Below the pieces are notes generated by a model, which ran no database searches, had not been told where the DNA came from, and saw only the letters and a program-made list of their open reading frames with translations. The position numbers and the translations under genes were made by a program. A stretch of DNA of 64,000 nt from Granulicella sp. S190 (GTDB lineage: Bacteria; Acidobacteriota; Terriglobia; Terriglobales; Acidobacteriaceae). The stretch is taken from the NCBI RefSeq assembly GCF_009766095.1, contig NZ_LMUD01000007.1, positions 109,623 through 173,622 of the forward strand, in the 5' to 3' direction. Each line of letters starts with the position of its first letter. The stretch's first letter is position 1. Of this stretch, positions 25,483-34,287 are shown in pieces.

Positions 25483-26250
25483 TTATTCTTTGTTGCTGAC
25501 CAGAGAGAACATCGCTCCAAGGGGATCCTGCCCCTGGATAATCCAACTCCCGCCCGGCACCTGCATCGGACCATTGATCACCTTGCCGCCACCGGACTCC
25601 ACTCGTTTCACAGCCGCACCGATCGAGTCGACATTGAAATAAAAAGCCCAGTGTGGCACCGGGATCTGCGGAGCTTTCGTCATCATGCCGCCGTCGCCCA
25701 TCTCCTTGTGGTCGCCCTCATCGAAGATCCGGTAAACACCCATCGGCCCCATGTCCATGTCGCTGAGCTTCGTCCAACCAAAAAGTTTGTTGTAAAACTC
25801 AAACCCAGCTTCAAGGTCGGTTGTGTGCAGCTCATGCCAGCCGATGGTACCGGGCGTTGGAGGTTGGGGCCGCTCCGGCGAAGGCATCGCGGGATTCGGC
25901 GTAAAGACAACAATCGCAGCTCCCTGCGGGTCCGACATCACCGCGAAGCGAAGCATGCCGGGAACGTCGGTGGCTGGCCTCCATAGCTTGCCTCCCGCCT
26001 CCACGATCTTTTCAATGTGTGCATCGACGTCATCGACGGAGATGTAGCCCACCCACGCGGTGTGTTCGGGGAGCGTCAACATGCCCGCGATCCCGGCCTC
26101 GCCCAGGTTGAAGGTGGTGTACTCCATACCGCCTGTACTTGGCATCTCGCGCGTCGTCCATCCAACGACGTCAGAGTAAAACTTGCCGGCGGCCTTCGTG
26201 TCGCTGGTCATCAGTTCGTACCAGCCGAATCTTCCTTTTGGCGTAAACAT
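25483..26250 (-). CDS. VOC (glyoxalase/bleomycin-resistance fold) two-domain protein
   Basis: A 255-residue protein made of two VOC domains. The first starts at GRFGWYELMTSDTKAAGKFY and the second at GTIGWHELHTTDLEAGFEFYNKLFGW; each has the beta-alpha-beta-beta-beta pattern. Such tandem proteins form a metal site from both halves or act as small-molecule binders; the substrate is unknown. The ATG at 26250 has AAGGAG about 9 bases upstream; an ATG 10 codons further upstream is possible but less well placed. Its 3' end was apparently copied to 24567-24600. Confidence 0.88.
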   Translation of the reverse strand: MFTPKGRFGWYELMTSDTKAAGKFYSDVVGWTTREMPSTGGMEYTTFNLGEAGIAGMLTLPEHTAWVGYISVDDVDAHIEKIVEAGGKLWRPATDVPGMLRFAVMSDPQGAAIVVFTPNPAMPSPERPQPPTPGTIGWHELHTTDLEAGFEFYNKLFGWTKLSDMDMGPMGVYRIFDEGDHKEMGDGGMMTKAPQIPVPHWAFYFNVDSIGAAVKRVESGGGKVINGPMQVPGGSWIIQGQDPLGAMFSLVSNKE

Positions 26251-26403
26251 TGCAGAGTTCTCCTTTGGGTTTGACGACATGACGCGGTTCACGTCCATTT
26301 GACGGATCATCGTGCCCAATGCTCCGACCGCAACGTCCAAATGAGCCTATCAAAACCTGCACAAGGCAGGCTCGAAAAAATAATCAAAAAAACTACTCCA
26401 AAC

Positions 26404-26820
26404 TTGGCGTATGAGTTATCTCCAACTCGATACAATTAAAGGAGAGATCAACCTTAGGGCTGCCTGCGGCGAAAGCTGCGGCAGCCCTTCGCATTTAACT
26501 TGCAGCAACCGGCCACCATCGCACCACGAAAGTCACACAAACCACCATGACCAACACAGAAAACATCGAGACACGGTCGCCACCTGTCCGGCCTCGAACC
26601 CTGCGCTAAACAAACAAAACGCACCATTACGTTTTGTCTGTCAATCCGAAGAGAATCTGCTTTTGCAGTTCTAAGCATTAGGTAATTTTCTCTAAGCCCA
26701 ACAAAACAAGTATTTTAGCCGTAACCCTCATGAATGCAATATTTTAGCGGCACACCCTGTCGCCAAGCCATTGCATCCATTGCACTTACTCCCAAAATAC
26801 CCCGGGTGGGGGGGAGGGGG
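26404..26820 (+). repeat. Repeated intergenic element, copy A
   Basis: A 417-bp noncoding stretch that matches 59410-59764 in a series of ordered blocks. Both copies have TTGGCGTATnAGTTA, then TACAATTAA exactly 27 bases further on, then a hairpin (GGGCTGCC/GGCAGCCC here) exactly 26 bases after that. Later blocks are CACCACGAAA, AAGTATTTTAGnCGTAAC, TGAATGCAATAnTTTAGCGG, AAGCCATTGCAT and CAAAATACCCC, ending in a G-rich run. The first part looks like a promoter with a structured transcript; the last part leads into the ribosome site of the gene at 26846. No coding potential is seen. Confidence 0.75.
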
Positions 26821-26845
26821 CCCAACCGTAATTCAAGGAGCCAAA

Positions 26846-27288
26846 ATGGAAACCGCCATCTGCCGCCACATCAAGACCAACGGACGCCGTTGCAAGTCGC
26901 CTCTCTCGGACTCTCCGCCTTCTGCTACTTCCACTCCCGCCTCTTGCGGCGCCACAGAAACCTCGTCGAAACCGCGCCCGTTCTGCACGAAAACCACGCC
27001 AACCCCTACCCATCTGCACCCGGAATACCCGAATATCTGCCCGAATCGGCCCTCGAGCTGGACCTCCCTCCCCTCGAAGACGTCGAGTCCATCCAGGTCT
27101 CCGTCTCGCTCCTCGTCACCGCACTTGCCCGCAACCGCATCGACTCCAAACGCGCCGCGGTCCTGCTCTATGGCCTCCAACTGGCATCCACCAACGCCCG
27201 GTCCGTCACCATCGAACCCGCCGCCTCCTCCATCGTCCGCTCCCTCTCCCGCACCAAATCCGGTCTGGACCTCGCAACCAACCAATAA
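26846..27288 (+). pseudogene. Frameshifted gene for a small Cys/His-motif protein
   Basis: AAGGAG lies 6 bases before the ATG. The first codons read METAICRHIKTNGRRCKSP, a CxH...C pattern. Near 26900-26930 the coding sense moves to the frame one base back, where LSAFCYFHSRLLRRHRNL (CxxH) and LDLPPLEDVESIQVSVSLLV follow without a stop to TAA at 27286-27288. The joined product would be about 147 residues: a Cys/His zinc-ribbon-like head and a helical tail. It resembles, from memory, a protein family found in several copies in Acidobacteriaceae. Either a base was gained or two lost, or the assembly is wrong here. No slippery heptamer is seen, so programmed frameshifting is unlikely. Confidence 0.7.
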
Positions 27289-27318
27289 AGAGTCTTAGAA
27301 GTCGGCAGCGACGAAGAA

Positions 27319-27345
27319 GGAGCCTTGTCGGTGGGGCAAGGCTCC
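27319..27345. terminator. Hairpin after the frameshifted gene
   Basis: GGAGCCTTG-9 bases-CAAGGCTCC forms a 9-bp stem 30 bp after the stop codon. There is no T-run on the plus strand, so termination would be weak or factor-dependent. Confidence 0.5.
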
Positions 27346-27443
27346 TGAAGAAAAAACTACACGGACGAGTGGTCTCAACCGTCAAAGTATTACCCCGGGG
27401 AACAACGTCTCACCATGCAGCGTAAGACAATTCATCTCGTCCC

Positions 27444-28922
27444 ATGGAAGTCGCCCTCAATCTCGACCCGCTCTCGCCGATAGCTCTCTATCGCCAGATC
27501 TACGATGGCCTTCGCGACGGCATCATCGGAGAGAGATTCGAAGGCGGAACCAGGCTGCCTGCCTCCCGCGCCTTCGCCGCTTCCCTCGGTGTCTCGCGCA
27601 TCACCGTGACAGAGTGCTACGAGCGCCTGATCTCAGAGGGCTATCTCGAGACCCGCCGGGGCTCCGGAACCTTCGTCTGCTCCCGCCTGCCGGAGCGCGA
27701 CCTCTACGCCTCAGGTATAACCGCCGAAGCTCCTCCTCAATTACATGCTGACGTGCCCATGCGGCTCTCCCGCTACGGCGAAATCGTCAACGCCCCCATC
27801 CGCCCCCCCACCCCTCCGGAGATCATCCGCTGCGACCGCCACGGCCCCGATGTCAGCCTCTTTCCAAACAAACTCTGGGCGCGCCTTTGGGCCCGGCGTA
27901 TGCAGGAGGGAGCCGAAAATCTCCTGCAATACACCCAGGAGTACAGTGGCAATAACGACCTGCGCGTCGCCATAGCCCAGTATCTACGAAAGTCCCGCGC
28001 CGTCGTCTGCGACCCCAGCCAGGTCATCATCACCAGCGGATCCCAGCAGGCAATCTACCTCACCGCGAGAATCTTCCTCGACCCATCCGACTATGTCGCC
28101 TTGGAGACCCCGGGCTACCTCTTCGCAGGCAGAATCTTCGCCTCGCAAAGCGCAAAGCTCCTCCCCATCCCCGTCGACCGGCACGGCATGCAGGTCTCTC
28201 AGCTCAAAAAGCACCGCGAAAAATCCGTCAAGCTCGTCTACATCACGCCGTCCCACCAGTATCCGCGCGGAGTCTCCCTCTCTATCTCCCGCCGCATGGA
28301 GCTCCTCGACTGGGCCAAAGATACAGGCACCCTCATCTTCGAGGACGACTACGACAGCGAGTACCGCTACAACGAGCGGCCGCTCCCCTCCATCCAGGGC
28401 ATGGTCCCGGACGCCCCCGTTCTCTACGTCGGAACCTTCTCCAAACTCCTCTTTCCAACCCTGAGGCTGGGCTACTTGGTCGTCCCCCCCGCCCTCCACA
28501 ATGTCTTCACCGGTGCCAAGCTTCTCTGCGACTTTCAAAGTTCCTCCATCGACCAGCGCATCCTGGCCGACTTCATGGCGGAAGGGCATCTCGAGCCCCA
28601 CGTCCGCAAGATGAGAATCATCTACGGCAACCGCCGTGCCCTGCTCGCCGAGTCGCTGCAGAAGCACTTCGGACGCAAGGTCACCATCCTCGGAGACCAC
28701 GCCGGTATGCACTTCCTCGCCGACTTCCAGATCAACCTCTCCGAGGAAGATGCCTTCGCCCGAGCCCTGGCAGCGGGGGTAAGAGTGGAGCGCGTCTACT
28801 GGCCCGCAGGCTCATCGGTGCAGAGACCAGGGCACGTCCAGTTCGTCTTCGCCTTCGCCTCCCTCAGCGAAAATAACATCCTCCTCGCAACAGAACGCCT
28901 CGCTCAAGCGCTTCTCGTATAA
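27444..28922 (+). CDS. MocR/PdxR-type regulator (GntR HTH fused to aminotransferase fold)
   Basis: A 492-residue fusion. Residues 1-80 are a GntR winged helix (LYRQIYDGLRDGIIGERFEGG, VSRITVTECYERLISEGYLETRRGSG). Residues 120-490 are a class I aminotransferase-like domain with the PLP lysine in GTFSKLLFPTLRLGY (Lys334). MocR proteins sense PLP, GABA or similar amines and control B6 or amino acid genes; the target here is unknown. No clear Shine-Dalgarno precedes the ATG at 27444, which suggests a leaderless or weakly translated message. The next gene is 136 bp away and not obviously related. Confidence 0.92.
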   Translation: MEVALNLDPLSPIALYRQIYDGLRDGIIGERFEGGTRLPASRAFAASLGVSRITVTECYERLISEGYLETRRGSGTFVCSRLPERDLYASGITAEAPPQLHADVPMRLSRYGEIVNAPIRPPTPPEIIRCDRHGPDVSLFPNKLWARLWARRMQEGAENLLQYTQEYSGNNDLRVAIAQYLRKSRAVVCDPSQVIITSGSQQAIYLTARIFLDPSDYVALETPGYLFAGRIFASQSAKLLPIPVDRHGMQVSQLKKHREKSVKLVYITPSHQYPRGVSLSISRRMELLDWAKDTGTLIFEDDYDSEYRYNERPLPSIQGMVPDAPVLYVGTFSKLLFPTLRLGYLVVPPALHNVFTGAKLLCDFQSSSIDQRILADFMAEGHLEPHVRKMRIIYGNRRALLAESLQKHFGRKVTILGDHAGMHFLADFQINLSEEDAFARALAAGVRVERVYWPAGSSVQRPGHVQFVFAFASLSENNILLATERLAQALLV

Positions 28923-29058
28923 CGAGATAAGCGCCGCACACAGCAGCCTCGACCAGGACAGAAATACCCTCGATAGCGCTCATTGAGGTACTGTCGTGGC
29001 AAACTGTACTCGGACCGAAGAAGAACTAAGCCCATCCCTCAGAACGAAAAGGACACAG

Positions 29059-29973
29059 ATGATCCGTCAGACCCGCAGAAACTTTCTCCAGTCCGCCACT
29101 GCCGCGGCCGTTTACAGCTCCTCTCTTCTCCGCAACGGACGTCTGCTCGCATCGCCCTTTGGCCTGCCTATCGGCCTCCAGCTCTACTCGGTCCGCGAGA
29201 TGCTCGCGAAAGACTACGAAGGGACGCTCAAACAGATCGCGGCTCTTGGCTATCGGGAGGTAGAAGCCGCAGGCTTCTTTGACCACTCCCCCCAGCAGGT
29301 CAAAAGCGCGATGTCGGCAGCAGGCCTGAACTGTGTCAGCGCTCACTACCCCTACGCCAGTCTCAGCAAAGACTTCGACAAGATCCTCGAGTTCAACAAG
29401 GGCCTGGGTGTCCAGTACATTATCTGCGCGTTCCCCGGTATCAAAGACCCCTCACGGCTGAAAGATACGTCTTACCTCACGCAGATCAACTCCTTCACCT
29501 TGGAGGATTACCGCTGGAACGCGGATCAGTTTAACCACTTCGGCGAAAAGACGAAAGCTGCCGGCATGAAGTTCGGTTATCACAACCACACCATGGAGTT
29601 TGCCAAACAGGATGGAGTCGTTCCGCTCGACGAGATGATTCGCCTCACCGATCCCGAGCTGGTAACTCTTGAGTTGGACTGCGGATGGGTCATCGTCGGA
29701 GGCGCCAATCCAGTGGATTATCTGCATCGCTATCCCACCCGCATCTCGATGCTTCACGTCAAGGACTTCAAACACACCGACAAGCCGGCGTCTGTCTCGG
29801 CCCCACCGCCCGCGGCGCAACTAGGGCAGGGAACCCTGGACTATCGCCCGGTCTTCGAGGCTGCGAAGAAGGCAAATATCAAGCATTACTTTGTCGAGCA
29901 GGAAGGGTTCGACATCCCGCCTCTCGAAGCTCTCAAAATAGACGCGGATTACATGAAGAAACTCACGGTTTAA
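29059..29973 (+). CDS. Tat-exported TIM-barrel sugar isomerase/epimerase-like protein
   Basis: A 304-residue protein of the xylose isomerase-like TIM barrel superfamily (AP endonuclease 2 clan). It has a twin-arginine signal (QTRRNFLQSA) and an Ala-rich stretch, so it is probably exported folded with a metal cofactor. The barrel shows IGLQLYSVREML, YHNHTMEFA, ELDCGWV and MLHVKDFKH, which supply the usual Glu/His/Asp metal ligands. The exact substrate is unknown. AAAGGA lies 5 bases before the ATG at 29059, chosen because the Tat motif starts right there. A GC-rich inverted repeat follows the stop. Confidence 0.9.
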   Translation: MIRQTRRNFLQSATAAAVYSSSLLRNGRLLASPFGLPIGLQLYSVREMLAKDYEGTLKQIAALGYREVEAAGFFDHSPQQVKSAMSAAGLNCVSAHYPYASLSKDFDKILEFNKGLGVQYIICAFPGIKDPSRLKDTSYLTQINSFTLEDYRWNADQFNHFGEKTKAAGMKFGYHNHTMEFAKQDGVVPLDEMIRLTDPELVTLELDCGWVIVGGANPVDYLHRYPTRISMLHVKDFKHTDKPASVSAPPPAAQLGQGTLDYRPVFEAAKKANIKHYFVEQEGFDIPPLEALKIDADYMKKLTV

Positions 29974-29985
29974 ATCAGTTTTCTA

Positions 29986-30017
29986 ACGCCGGCGTCGCTC
30001 TTACCTGACGCCGGCGT
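29986..30017. terminator. Strong hairpin after the isomerase-like gene
   Basis: ACGCCGGCGTC-10 bases-GACGCCGGCGT is a perfect 11-bp inverted repeat 12 bp after the stop codon. It is followed by GAAAAAACC rather than T, so classic intrinsic termination is not certain. Confidence 0.55.
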
Positions 30018-30095
30018 GAAAAAACCGCAGGGCACCCTCAAGGCCACGCCAACGATAGCCGGGATCGAGCGCACATGTAAATTGTGTGGCTCAGG

Positions 30096-30119
30096 GTTCG
30101 GTATATTACTGTACTGAAC
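30096..30119. promoter_or_regulatory. Probable operator and promoter of the tetR gene
   Basis: GTTCGGTA-8 bases-TACTGAAC is an inverted repeat with one mismatch. A -10-like TATAAT lies at 30128-30133 with TTACTG 16 bp upstream inside the repeat. The repeat is 113 bp before the TetR start, which suggests self-regulation. Confidence 0.45.
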
Positions 30120-30231
30120 GTATAGTTTATAATCTTAGCAATTAGACTTCTCGAAGACGAGGAGTATTCACCCAAGTCAAGATAGGTTTAGCGCCAGGGT
30201 GGTGGAGTTCATTGTCTCCAAGAGCAGGCAT

Positions 30232-30900
30232 ATGCAAGCAATTCAGATCGCGGAACAACCGTTGGAGCTAAAGAAGCGCGGACGCCATCGCAGCCTCGAG
30301 GCGAAGGCCGCCATTCTAAAAGCTACGCTTCAGTTGTTGGAACGAGAATCCCTGCGCAAAGTCACCGCCGACGCAATCGCAACACGTGCCGGTGTTAGCA
30401 AGGCTACGATCTACAAGTGGTGGCCTAACAAGAGCATGGTGGCGCTCGACGCCTATCTGGCTGGCATAACGGAGCGCGTTGCCATACCGAATACTGGATC
30501 GGCTGAACAAGACTTCGTTATCCAATTGAAGTCGCTCACGGCCTTTTATACCTCGACCCTGGGCCGTCTCTTCTGCCAGTTCATCGCCGAAGGACAAAGT
30601 GATCCCGGATTTCTTGCCTCTTTTCGAGAGCGTTTCCTCTACGCCCGCAGGGATGCCGCCCGCATCATGTGGCGGCGCGGTGTCGATCGTGGAGAGATTC
30701 GAAACTCCATCGACGGTGAGATCGTCTTGGATCTTATCTACGGACCGACGATCTTCCGCCTCCTCGCTGGCCACGGCTCATTGAACGACTCCGAGTCCGA
30801 GGCAATGGTGGAGGCCGTCTTCGGAGGTTTGAGGAGGCTGGACTATCGTCGCCGGGCAAAGAAGAGAACAATTCGCGTCGTCAAACGCCTCAAACAGTAA
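30232..30900 (+). CDS. TetR-family transcriptional regulator
   Basis: A 222-residue regulator. The N-terminal HTH is clear (KAAILKATLQLLERESLRKVTADAIATRAGVSKATIYKWWPNKSMV). The ligand-binding half includes FYTSTLGRLFCQFIAEGQSDP and the C-terminus is very basic (RRRAKKRTIRVVKRLKQ). The ATG at 30232 is preferred over a GTG at 30199 because the GTG has a poorer ribosome site. It lies 146 bp before the RND efflux operon on the same strand and most likely represses it and itself. The inducer is probably a toxic compound or pump substrate. Confidence 0.9.
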   Translation: MQAIQIAEQPLELKKRGRHRSLEAKAAILKATLQLLERESLRKVTADAIATRAGVSKATIYKWWPNKSMVALDAYLAGITERVAIPNTGSAEQDFVIQLKSLTAFYTSTLGRLFCQFIAEGQSDPGFLASFRERFLYARRDAARIMWRRGVDRGEIRNSIDGEIVLDLIYGPTIFRLLAGHGSLNDSESEAMVEAVFGGLRRLDYRRRAKKRTIRVVKRLKQ

Positions 30901-31046
30901 CTTTGAGTCCAGTTTGCTATTGTTGCATCTTATTTCTAAACGCTCGGTTTTTGTGTAGATCGTGAATCAGGCAGTTGTATCGGCATCGCTTATAAAACCC
31001 ACGCTTTCATTGCAACAAAAGAAAAGTATCGTCTCAAGGAGCTTTG

Positions 31047-34000
31047 ATGTGGATCGTTCGTCTCGCGCTTAGGAGACCATATACCTTCGTTGTCTTATCG
31101 CTGCTGCTGTTTATCATCGGCCCCATCGTCATGCTCCGGACGCCGGTCGATATCTTTCCGAATATCGATATTCCCGTGGTCTCCATCGTGTGGAACTATG
31201 CGGGTCTGTCACCGGAGCAGTTAGCAGATCGAATCGTTCTCCCCTTCGAACGAAATTTGACCACAGTCGTCAACGATATCGACCACACCGAGTCGCAGAC
31301 GCTGAACGGCGTCTCCGTCGTCAAGGTCTTCTTTCGCCCCTCCGTTAACATCTCCCAGGCCGTGGCTCAAGTCACCGCCATCGCGCAGACAGCGCTTCGC
31401 CAGTATCCACAGGGCACCACGCCTCCTCTGGTCATCCAGTACAGTGCGTCGAGCGTGCCGGTACTGCAGCTCGGTCTATCCGGTCAGGGCTTGAGTGAGC
31501 AGCAGCTGAACGACTTCGGAACCAACTTCATCCGCACCCAGTTGGCGACTGTCCAGGGCGCCTCCATGCCATTTCCTTATGGAGGAAAGCAGCGCCAGAT
31601 ACAGGTCGATGTCGATACCCAGAAGCTGCAGGCTTATGGGCTCTCAGCCTCGGACATCGTAAACACCATCTCAACGCAAAACATCATTCTTCCAGCCGGC
31701 GACATGAAGATGGGGCACGTGGACTATCAGGTGGAGACCAATAGCGCCCCCAGCTCGATCGCTGCTCTGAACAATCTGCCCATCAAAACAGTCAATGGCG
31801 CCACCATCTACATCCATGACATCGGCAATGTCCGCGACGGCTTTCCTCCTCAGACGAACATCGTCCGAGTAGACGGGCAACGTGCCTCGTTGATGACGGT
31901 TCAGAAGACGGGCAACGCTTCAACCCTCGACATCATCTCGGACGTCCGGGCGCAGCTCCCTCTCATCGCGGCGCAGCTGCCACCCGCGCTTCGCATTCAG
32001 CCCATCGCCGACCAATCGGTCTTCGTTCGCGGAGCGATTAGCGGTGTTGTGCGCGAAGCCATCATCGCCGCCTGTCTGACCGCCGCGATGATTCTGATCT
32101 TTCTCGGAAGCTGGCGTTCGACCATCATCATCGCCGTCTCCATTCCCTTATCGGTGATCTGTTCTCTGTTGATGCTCGCGGCTCTGGGCGAAACCATCAA
32201 CATCATGACCCTTGGCGGTCTCGCTCTAGCAGTCGGCATCCTCGTCGATGACGCGACCGTCGAAATCGAAAATATCAATCGAAATCTCGAGGAGGGTAAA
32301 GAGGTCGAACAGGCAATTCTCGATGGCGCCGCCCAGATCGCAGTTCCTGCCTTCGTCTCCACGATCTCCATCTGCATCGTCTTCGTGCCAATGTTCCTTC
32401 TCGGTGGCGTAGCACGATACCTCTTCGTTCCTCTAGCCGAAGCAGTAGTCTTCGCCATGCTCGCGTCGTACTTCCTGTCGCGAACCATCGTTCCGACCAT
32501 GGCGAAGTATCTGCTCAAACCGCATGACGAGACAGCTTCTCCTCATACCAGCCGCAACCCTCTGGTCCGGTTTCAGCTCGCCTTTGAGCGATACTTCGAG
32601 AAACTTCGCAACTGGTACCACGGCCTGCTTACCATCTGTCTCGAGTACCGGCTCACCTTTCTCTTCTCCATCGTTGCCTTTTGGATCGCGTCGATCGTCC
32701 TGCTCTACCCCTGGCTAGGTCAGGACTTCTTCCCCTCGGTCGACGGAGGTCAGTTCAAGCTCCACGTTCGCGCTCACACTGGCACCCGCATCGAAGACAC
32801 CGCAAGGCTATGCGATCAAATCGAAGATGTCATTCGCGGCGAGATCCCTAAAGCTGAGGTGACCTCGATCATCGATAACATCGGGATTCCATACTCGGGT
32901 CTGAATCTCTCTTACTCGAACTCCGCACCCGTCGGCACTGCCGATGCTGACATCCTGGTCTCGCTCTCAGAAAAGCATCATCCCACGGCAGACTACACTC
33001 ACGCTTTGCGCGATAAGCTGACCGAGCAGTTTCCAGGTACCAGCTTCTACTATCTGCCAACCGACATCGTCAGTCAGATCCTCAACTTCGGTCTGCCTGC
33101 GCAGATCGACATCCAGGTAGTCGGTCAGCAAGTGAGACAAAACCGCGCCGTAGCGGAAAAGATGTTGGAGCAGATCAGTCACATCCCGGGAACCACCGAT
33201 CTCCGCATTCAACAGCCCTTCAATCTTCCGATATGGACGATCGATGTCGATCGAACTCGCGCCCAGCAAGTCGGCTACAGCCAGCGAGACGTCGCCGTAA
33301 GCGTGCTTACTAGTCTGAGCGGCAGCTTTCAAACGAACCCCACGTTCTATCTCAATCCGCAAAACCACGTCAGCTACAACATTGCGGTGCAGACTCCGCA
33401 GTACAACGTGCAAAGCCTGCAACAGTTGGAAAACTTTCCCATCGCAACCAACGGCACGACGCAGCAGCCCCAGATCCTTGGCAACCTCGCATCGATCACA
33501 AGAGGCGCCGAGCAAGGTACCGTAAGCCACTACAACGCCCGGCCTGTCATCGACATCTACGGCTCGGTGGAAGGCACTGATCTTTCCAGCGTCTCCACCA
33601 GGATTGAGCAGATGGTCAAAGACAGCAAAGGGAATCTGCCTCGCGGAACCGAAATCTATGTACGCGGGCAGGTACAGACGATGCATACCTCCTTCACAGG
33701 TCTCGTCTACGGTCTGCTGTTTTCGATCGTCCTCGTCTATGCGCTCATCGTCGTCAACTTTCAAAGCTGGCTCGATCCCTTCATCATCATCGCGGCTCTC
33801 CCCGGCGCTCTCGCGGGAATCGTCTGGCTGCTGTTCATCACCGGCACCCACATTAGCGTCCCCGCCTTGACCGGTGCAATCATGTGCGTCGGTGTCGCGA
33901 CTGCAAACTCGATCCTCGTAGTCAGCTTCGCGAAAGAGCAGATGGATCTGGGCATGACCGCGCTGGATGCCGCACTCTCCGCGGGCTTCACCCGCTTCCG

Positions 34001-34223
34001 TCCAGTCATTATGACCGCGCTGGCAATGATTATCGGCATGGTGCCGATGGCTTTGGGGCTTGGTGACGGTGGAGAGCAAAACGCTCCGCTGGGCCGCGCC
34101 GTCATAGGCGGTCTGTCACTGGCAACCTTTGGAACGCTAACCTTCGTTCCAGTCTTCTTTTCGTTCATGCATCGTAACGATCTTCCTCCCGTGTCGCCGG
34201 AACTGGAGTCGGAGGACGCCTAG
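31047..34223 (+). CDS. RND multidrug efflux permease (AcrB-like)
   Basis: A 1058-residue inner membrane RND transporter with twelve predicted helices and two large periplasmic loops. The TM4 proton-relay pair is present as Asp401-Asp402 (GILVDDATVE). The TM10 lysine of AcrB (Lys940 in SAKNAIL) is replaced: the segment reads GVATANSIL, with Ala953 at that place. So proton coupling must use a variant relay, as in some other RND branches. AAGGAG lies 5 bases before the ATG at 31047; a TTG one codon earlier is less likely. It forms an operon with the adaptor and outer membrane factor that follow. Confidence 0.94.
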   Translation: MWIVRLALRRPYTFVVLSLLLFIIGPIVMLRTPVDIFPNIDIPVVSIVWNYAGLSPEQLADRIVLPFERNLTTVVNDIDHTESQTLNGVSVVKVFFRPSVNISQAVAQVTAIAQTALRQYPQGTTPPLVIQYSASSVPVLQLGLSGQGLSEQQLNDFGTNFIRTQLATVQGASMPFPYGGKQRQIQVDVDTQKLQAYGLSASDIVNTISTQNIILPAGDMKMGHVDYQVETNSAPSSIAALNNLPIKTVNGATIYIHDIGNVRDGFPPQTNIVRVDGQRASLMTVQKTGNASTLDIISDVRAQLPLIAAQLPPALRIQPIADQSVFVRGAISGVVREAIIAACLTAAMILIFLGSWRSTIIIAVSIPLSVICSLLMLAALGETINIMTLGGLALAVGILVDDATVEIENINRNLEEGKEVEQAILDGAAQIAVPAFVSTISICIVFVPMFLLGGVARYLFVPLAEAVVFAMLASYFLSRTIVPTMAKYLLKPHDETASPHTSRNPLVRFQLAFERYFEKLRNWYHGLLTICLEYRLTFLFSIVAFWIASIVLLYPWLGQDFFPSVDGGQFKLHVRAHTGTRIEDTARLCDQIEDVIRGEIPKAEVTSIIDNIGIPYSGLNLSYSNSAPVGTADADILVSLSEKHHPTADYTHALRDKLTEQFPGTSFYYLPTDIVSQILNFGLPAQIDIQVVGQQVRQNRAVAEKMLEQISHIPGTTDLRIQQPFNLPIWTIDVDRTRAQQVGYSQRDVAVSVLTSLSGSFQTNPTFYLNPQNHVSYNIAVQTPQYNVQSLQQLENFPIATNGTTQQPQILGNLASITRGAEQGTVSHYNARPVIDIYGSVEGTDLSSVSTRIEQMVKDSKGNLPRGTEIYVRGQVQTMHTSFTGLVYGLLFSIVLVYALIVVNFQSWLDPFIIIAALPGALAGIVWLLFITGTHISVPALTGAIMCVGVATANSILVVSFAKEQMDLGMTALDAALSAGFTRFRPVIMTALAMIIGMVPMALGLGDGGEQNAPLGRAVIGGLSLATFGTLTFVPVFFSFMHRNDLPPVSPELESEDA

Positions 34224-34287
34224 TGAACGAGTCAAGGTCATTCAATATAAGAAACACCGCGCCAGTGGCGCATTGGGAGACACGGTA

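Noticed and set aside
26880..26940. Programmed -1 frameshifting in the Cys/His gene
   Set aside because: No X-XXY-YYZ slippery heptamer or following pseudoknot was seen near the point where the frames change.
33296..33309. GTAAGCGTGCTTAC, similar to the LacI operator
   Set aside because: It is inside the RND coding sequence, has two extra central bases and is 16 kb from the regulator; likely chance.
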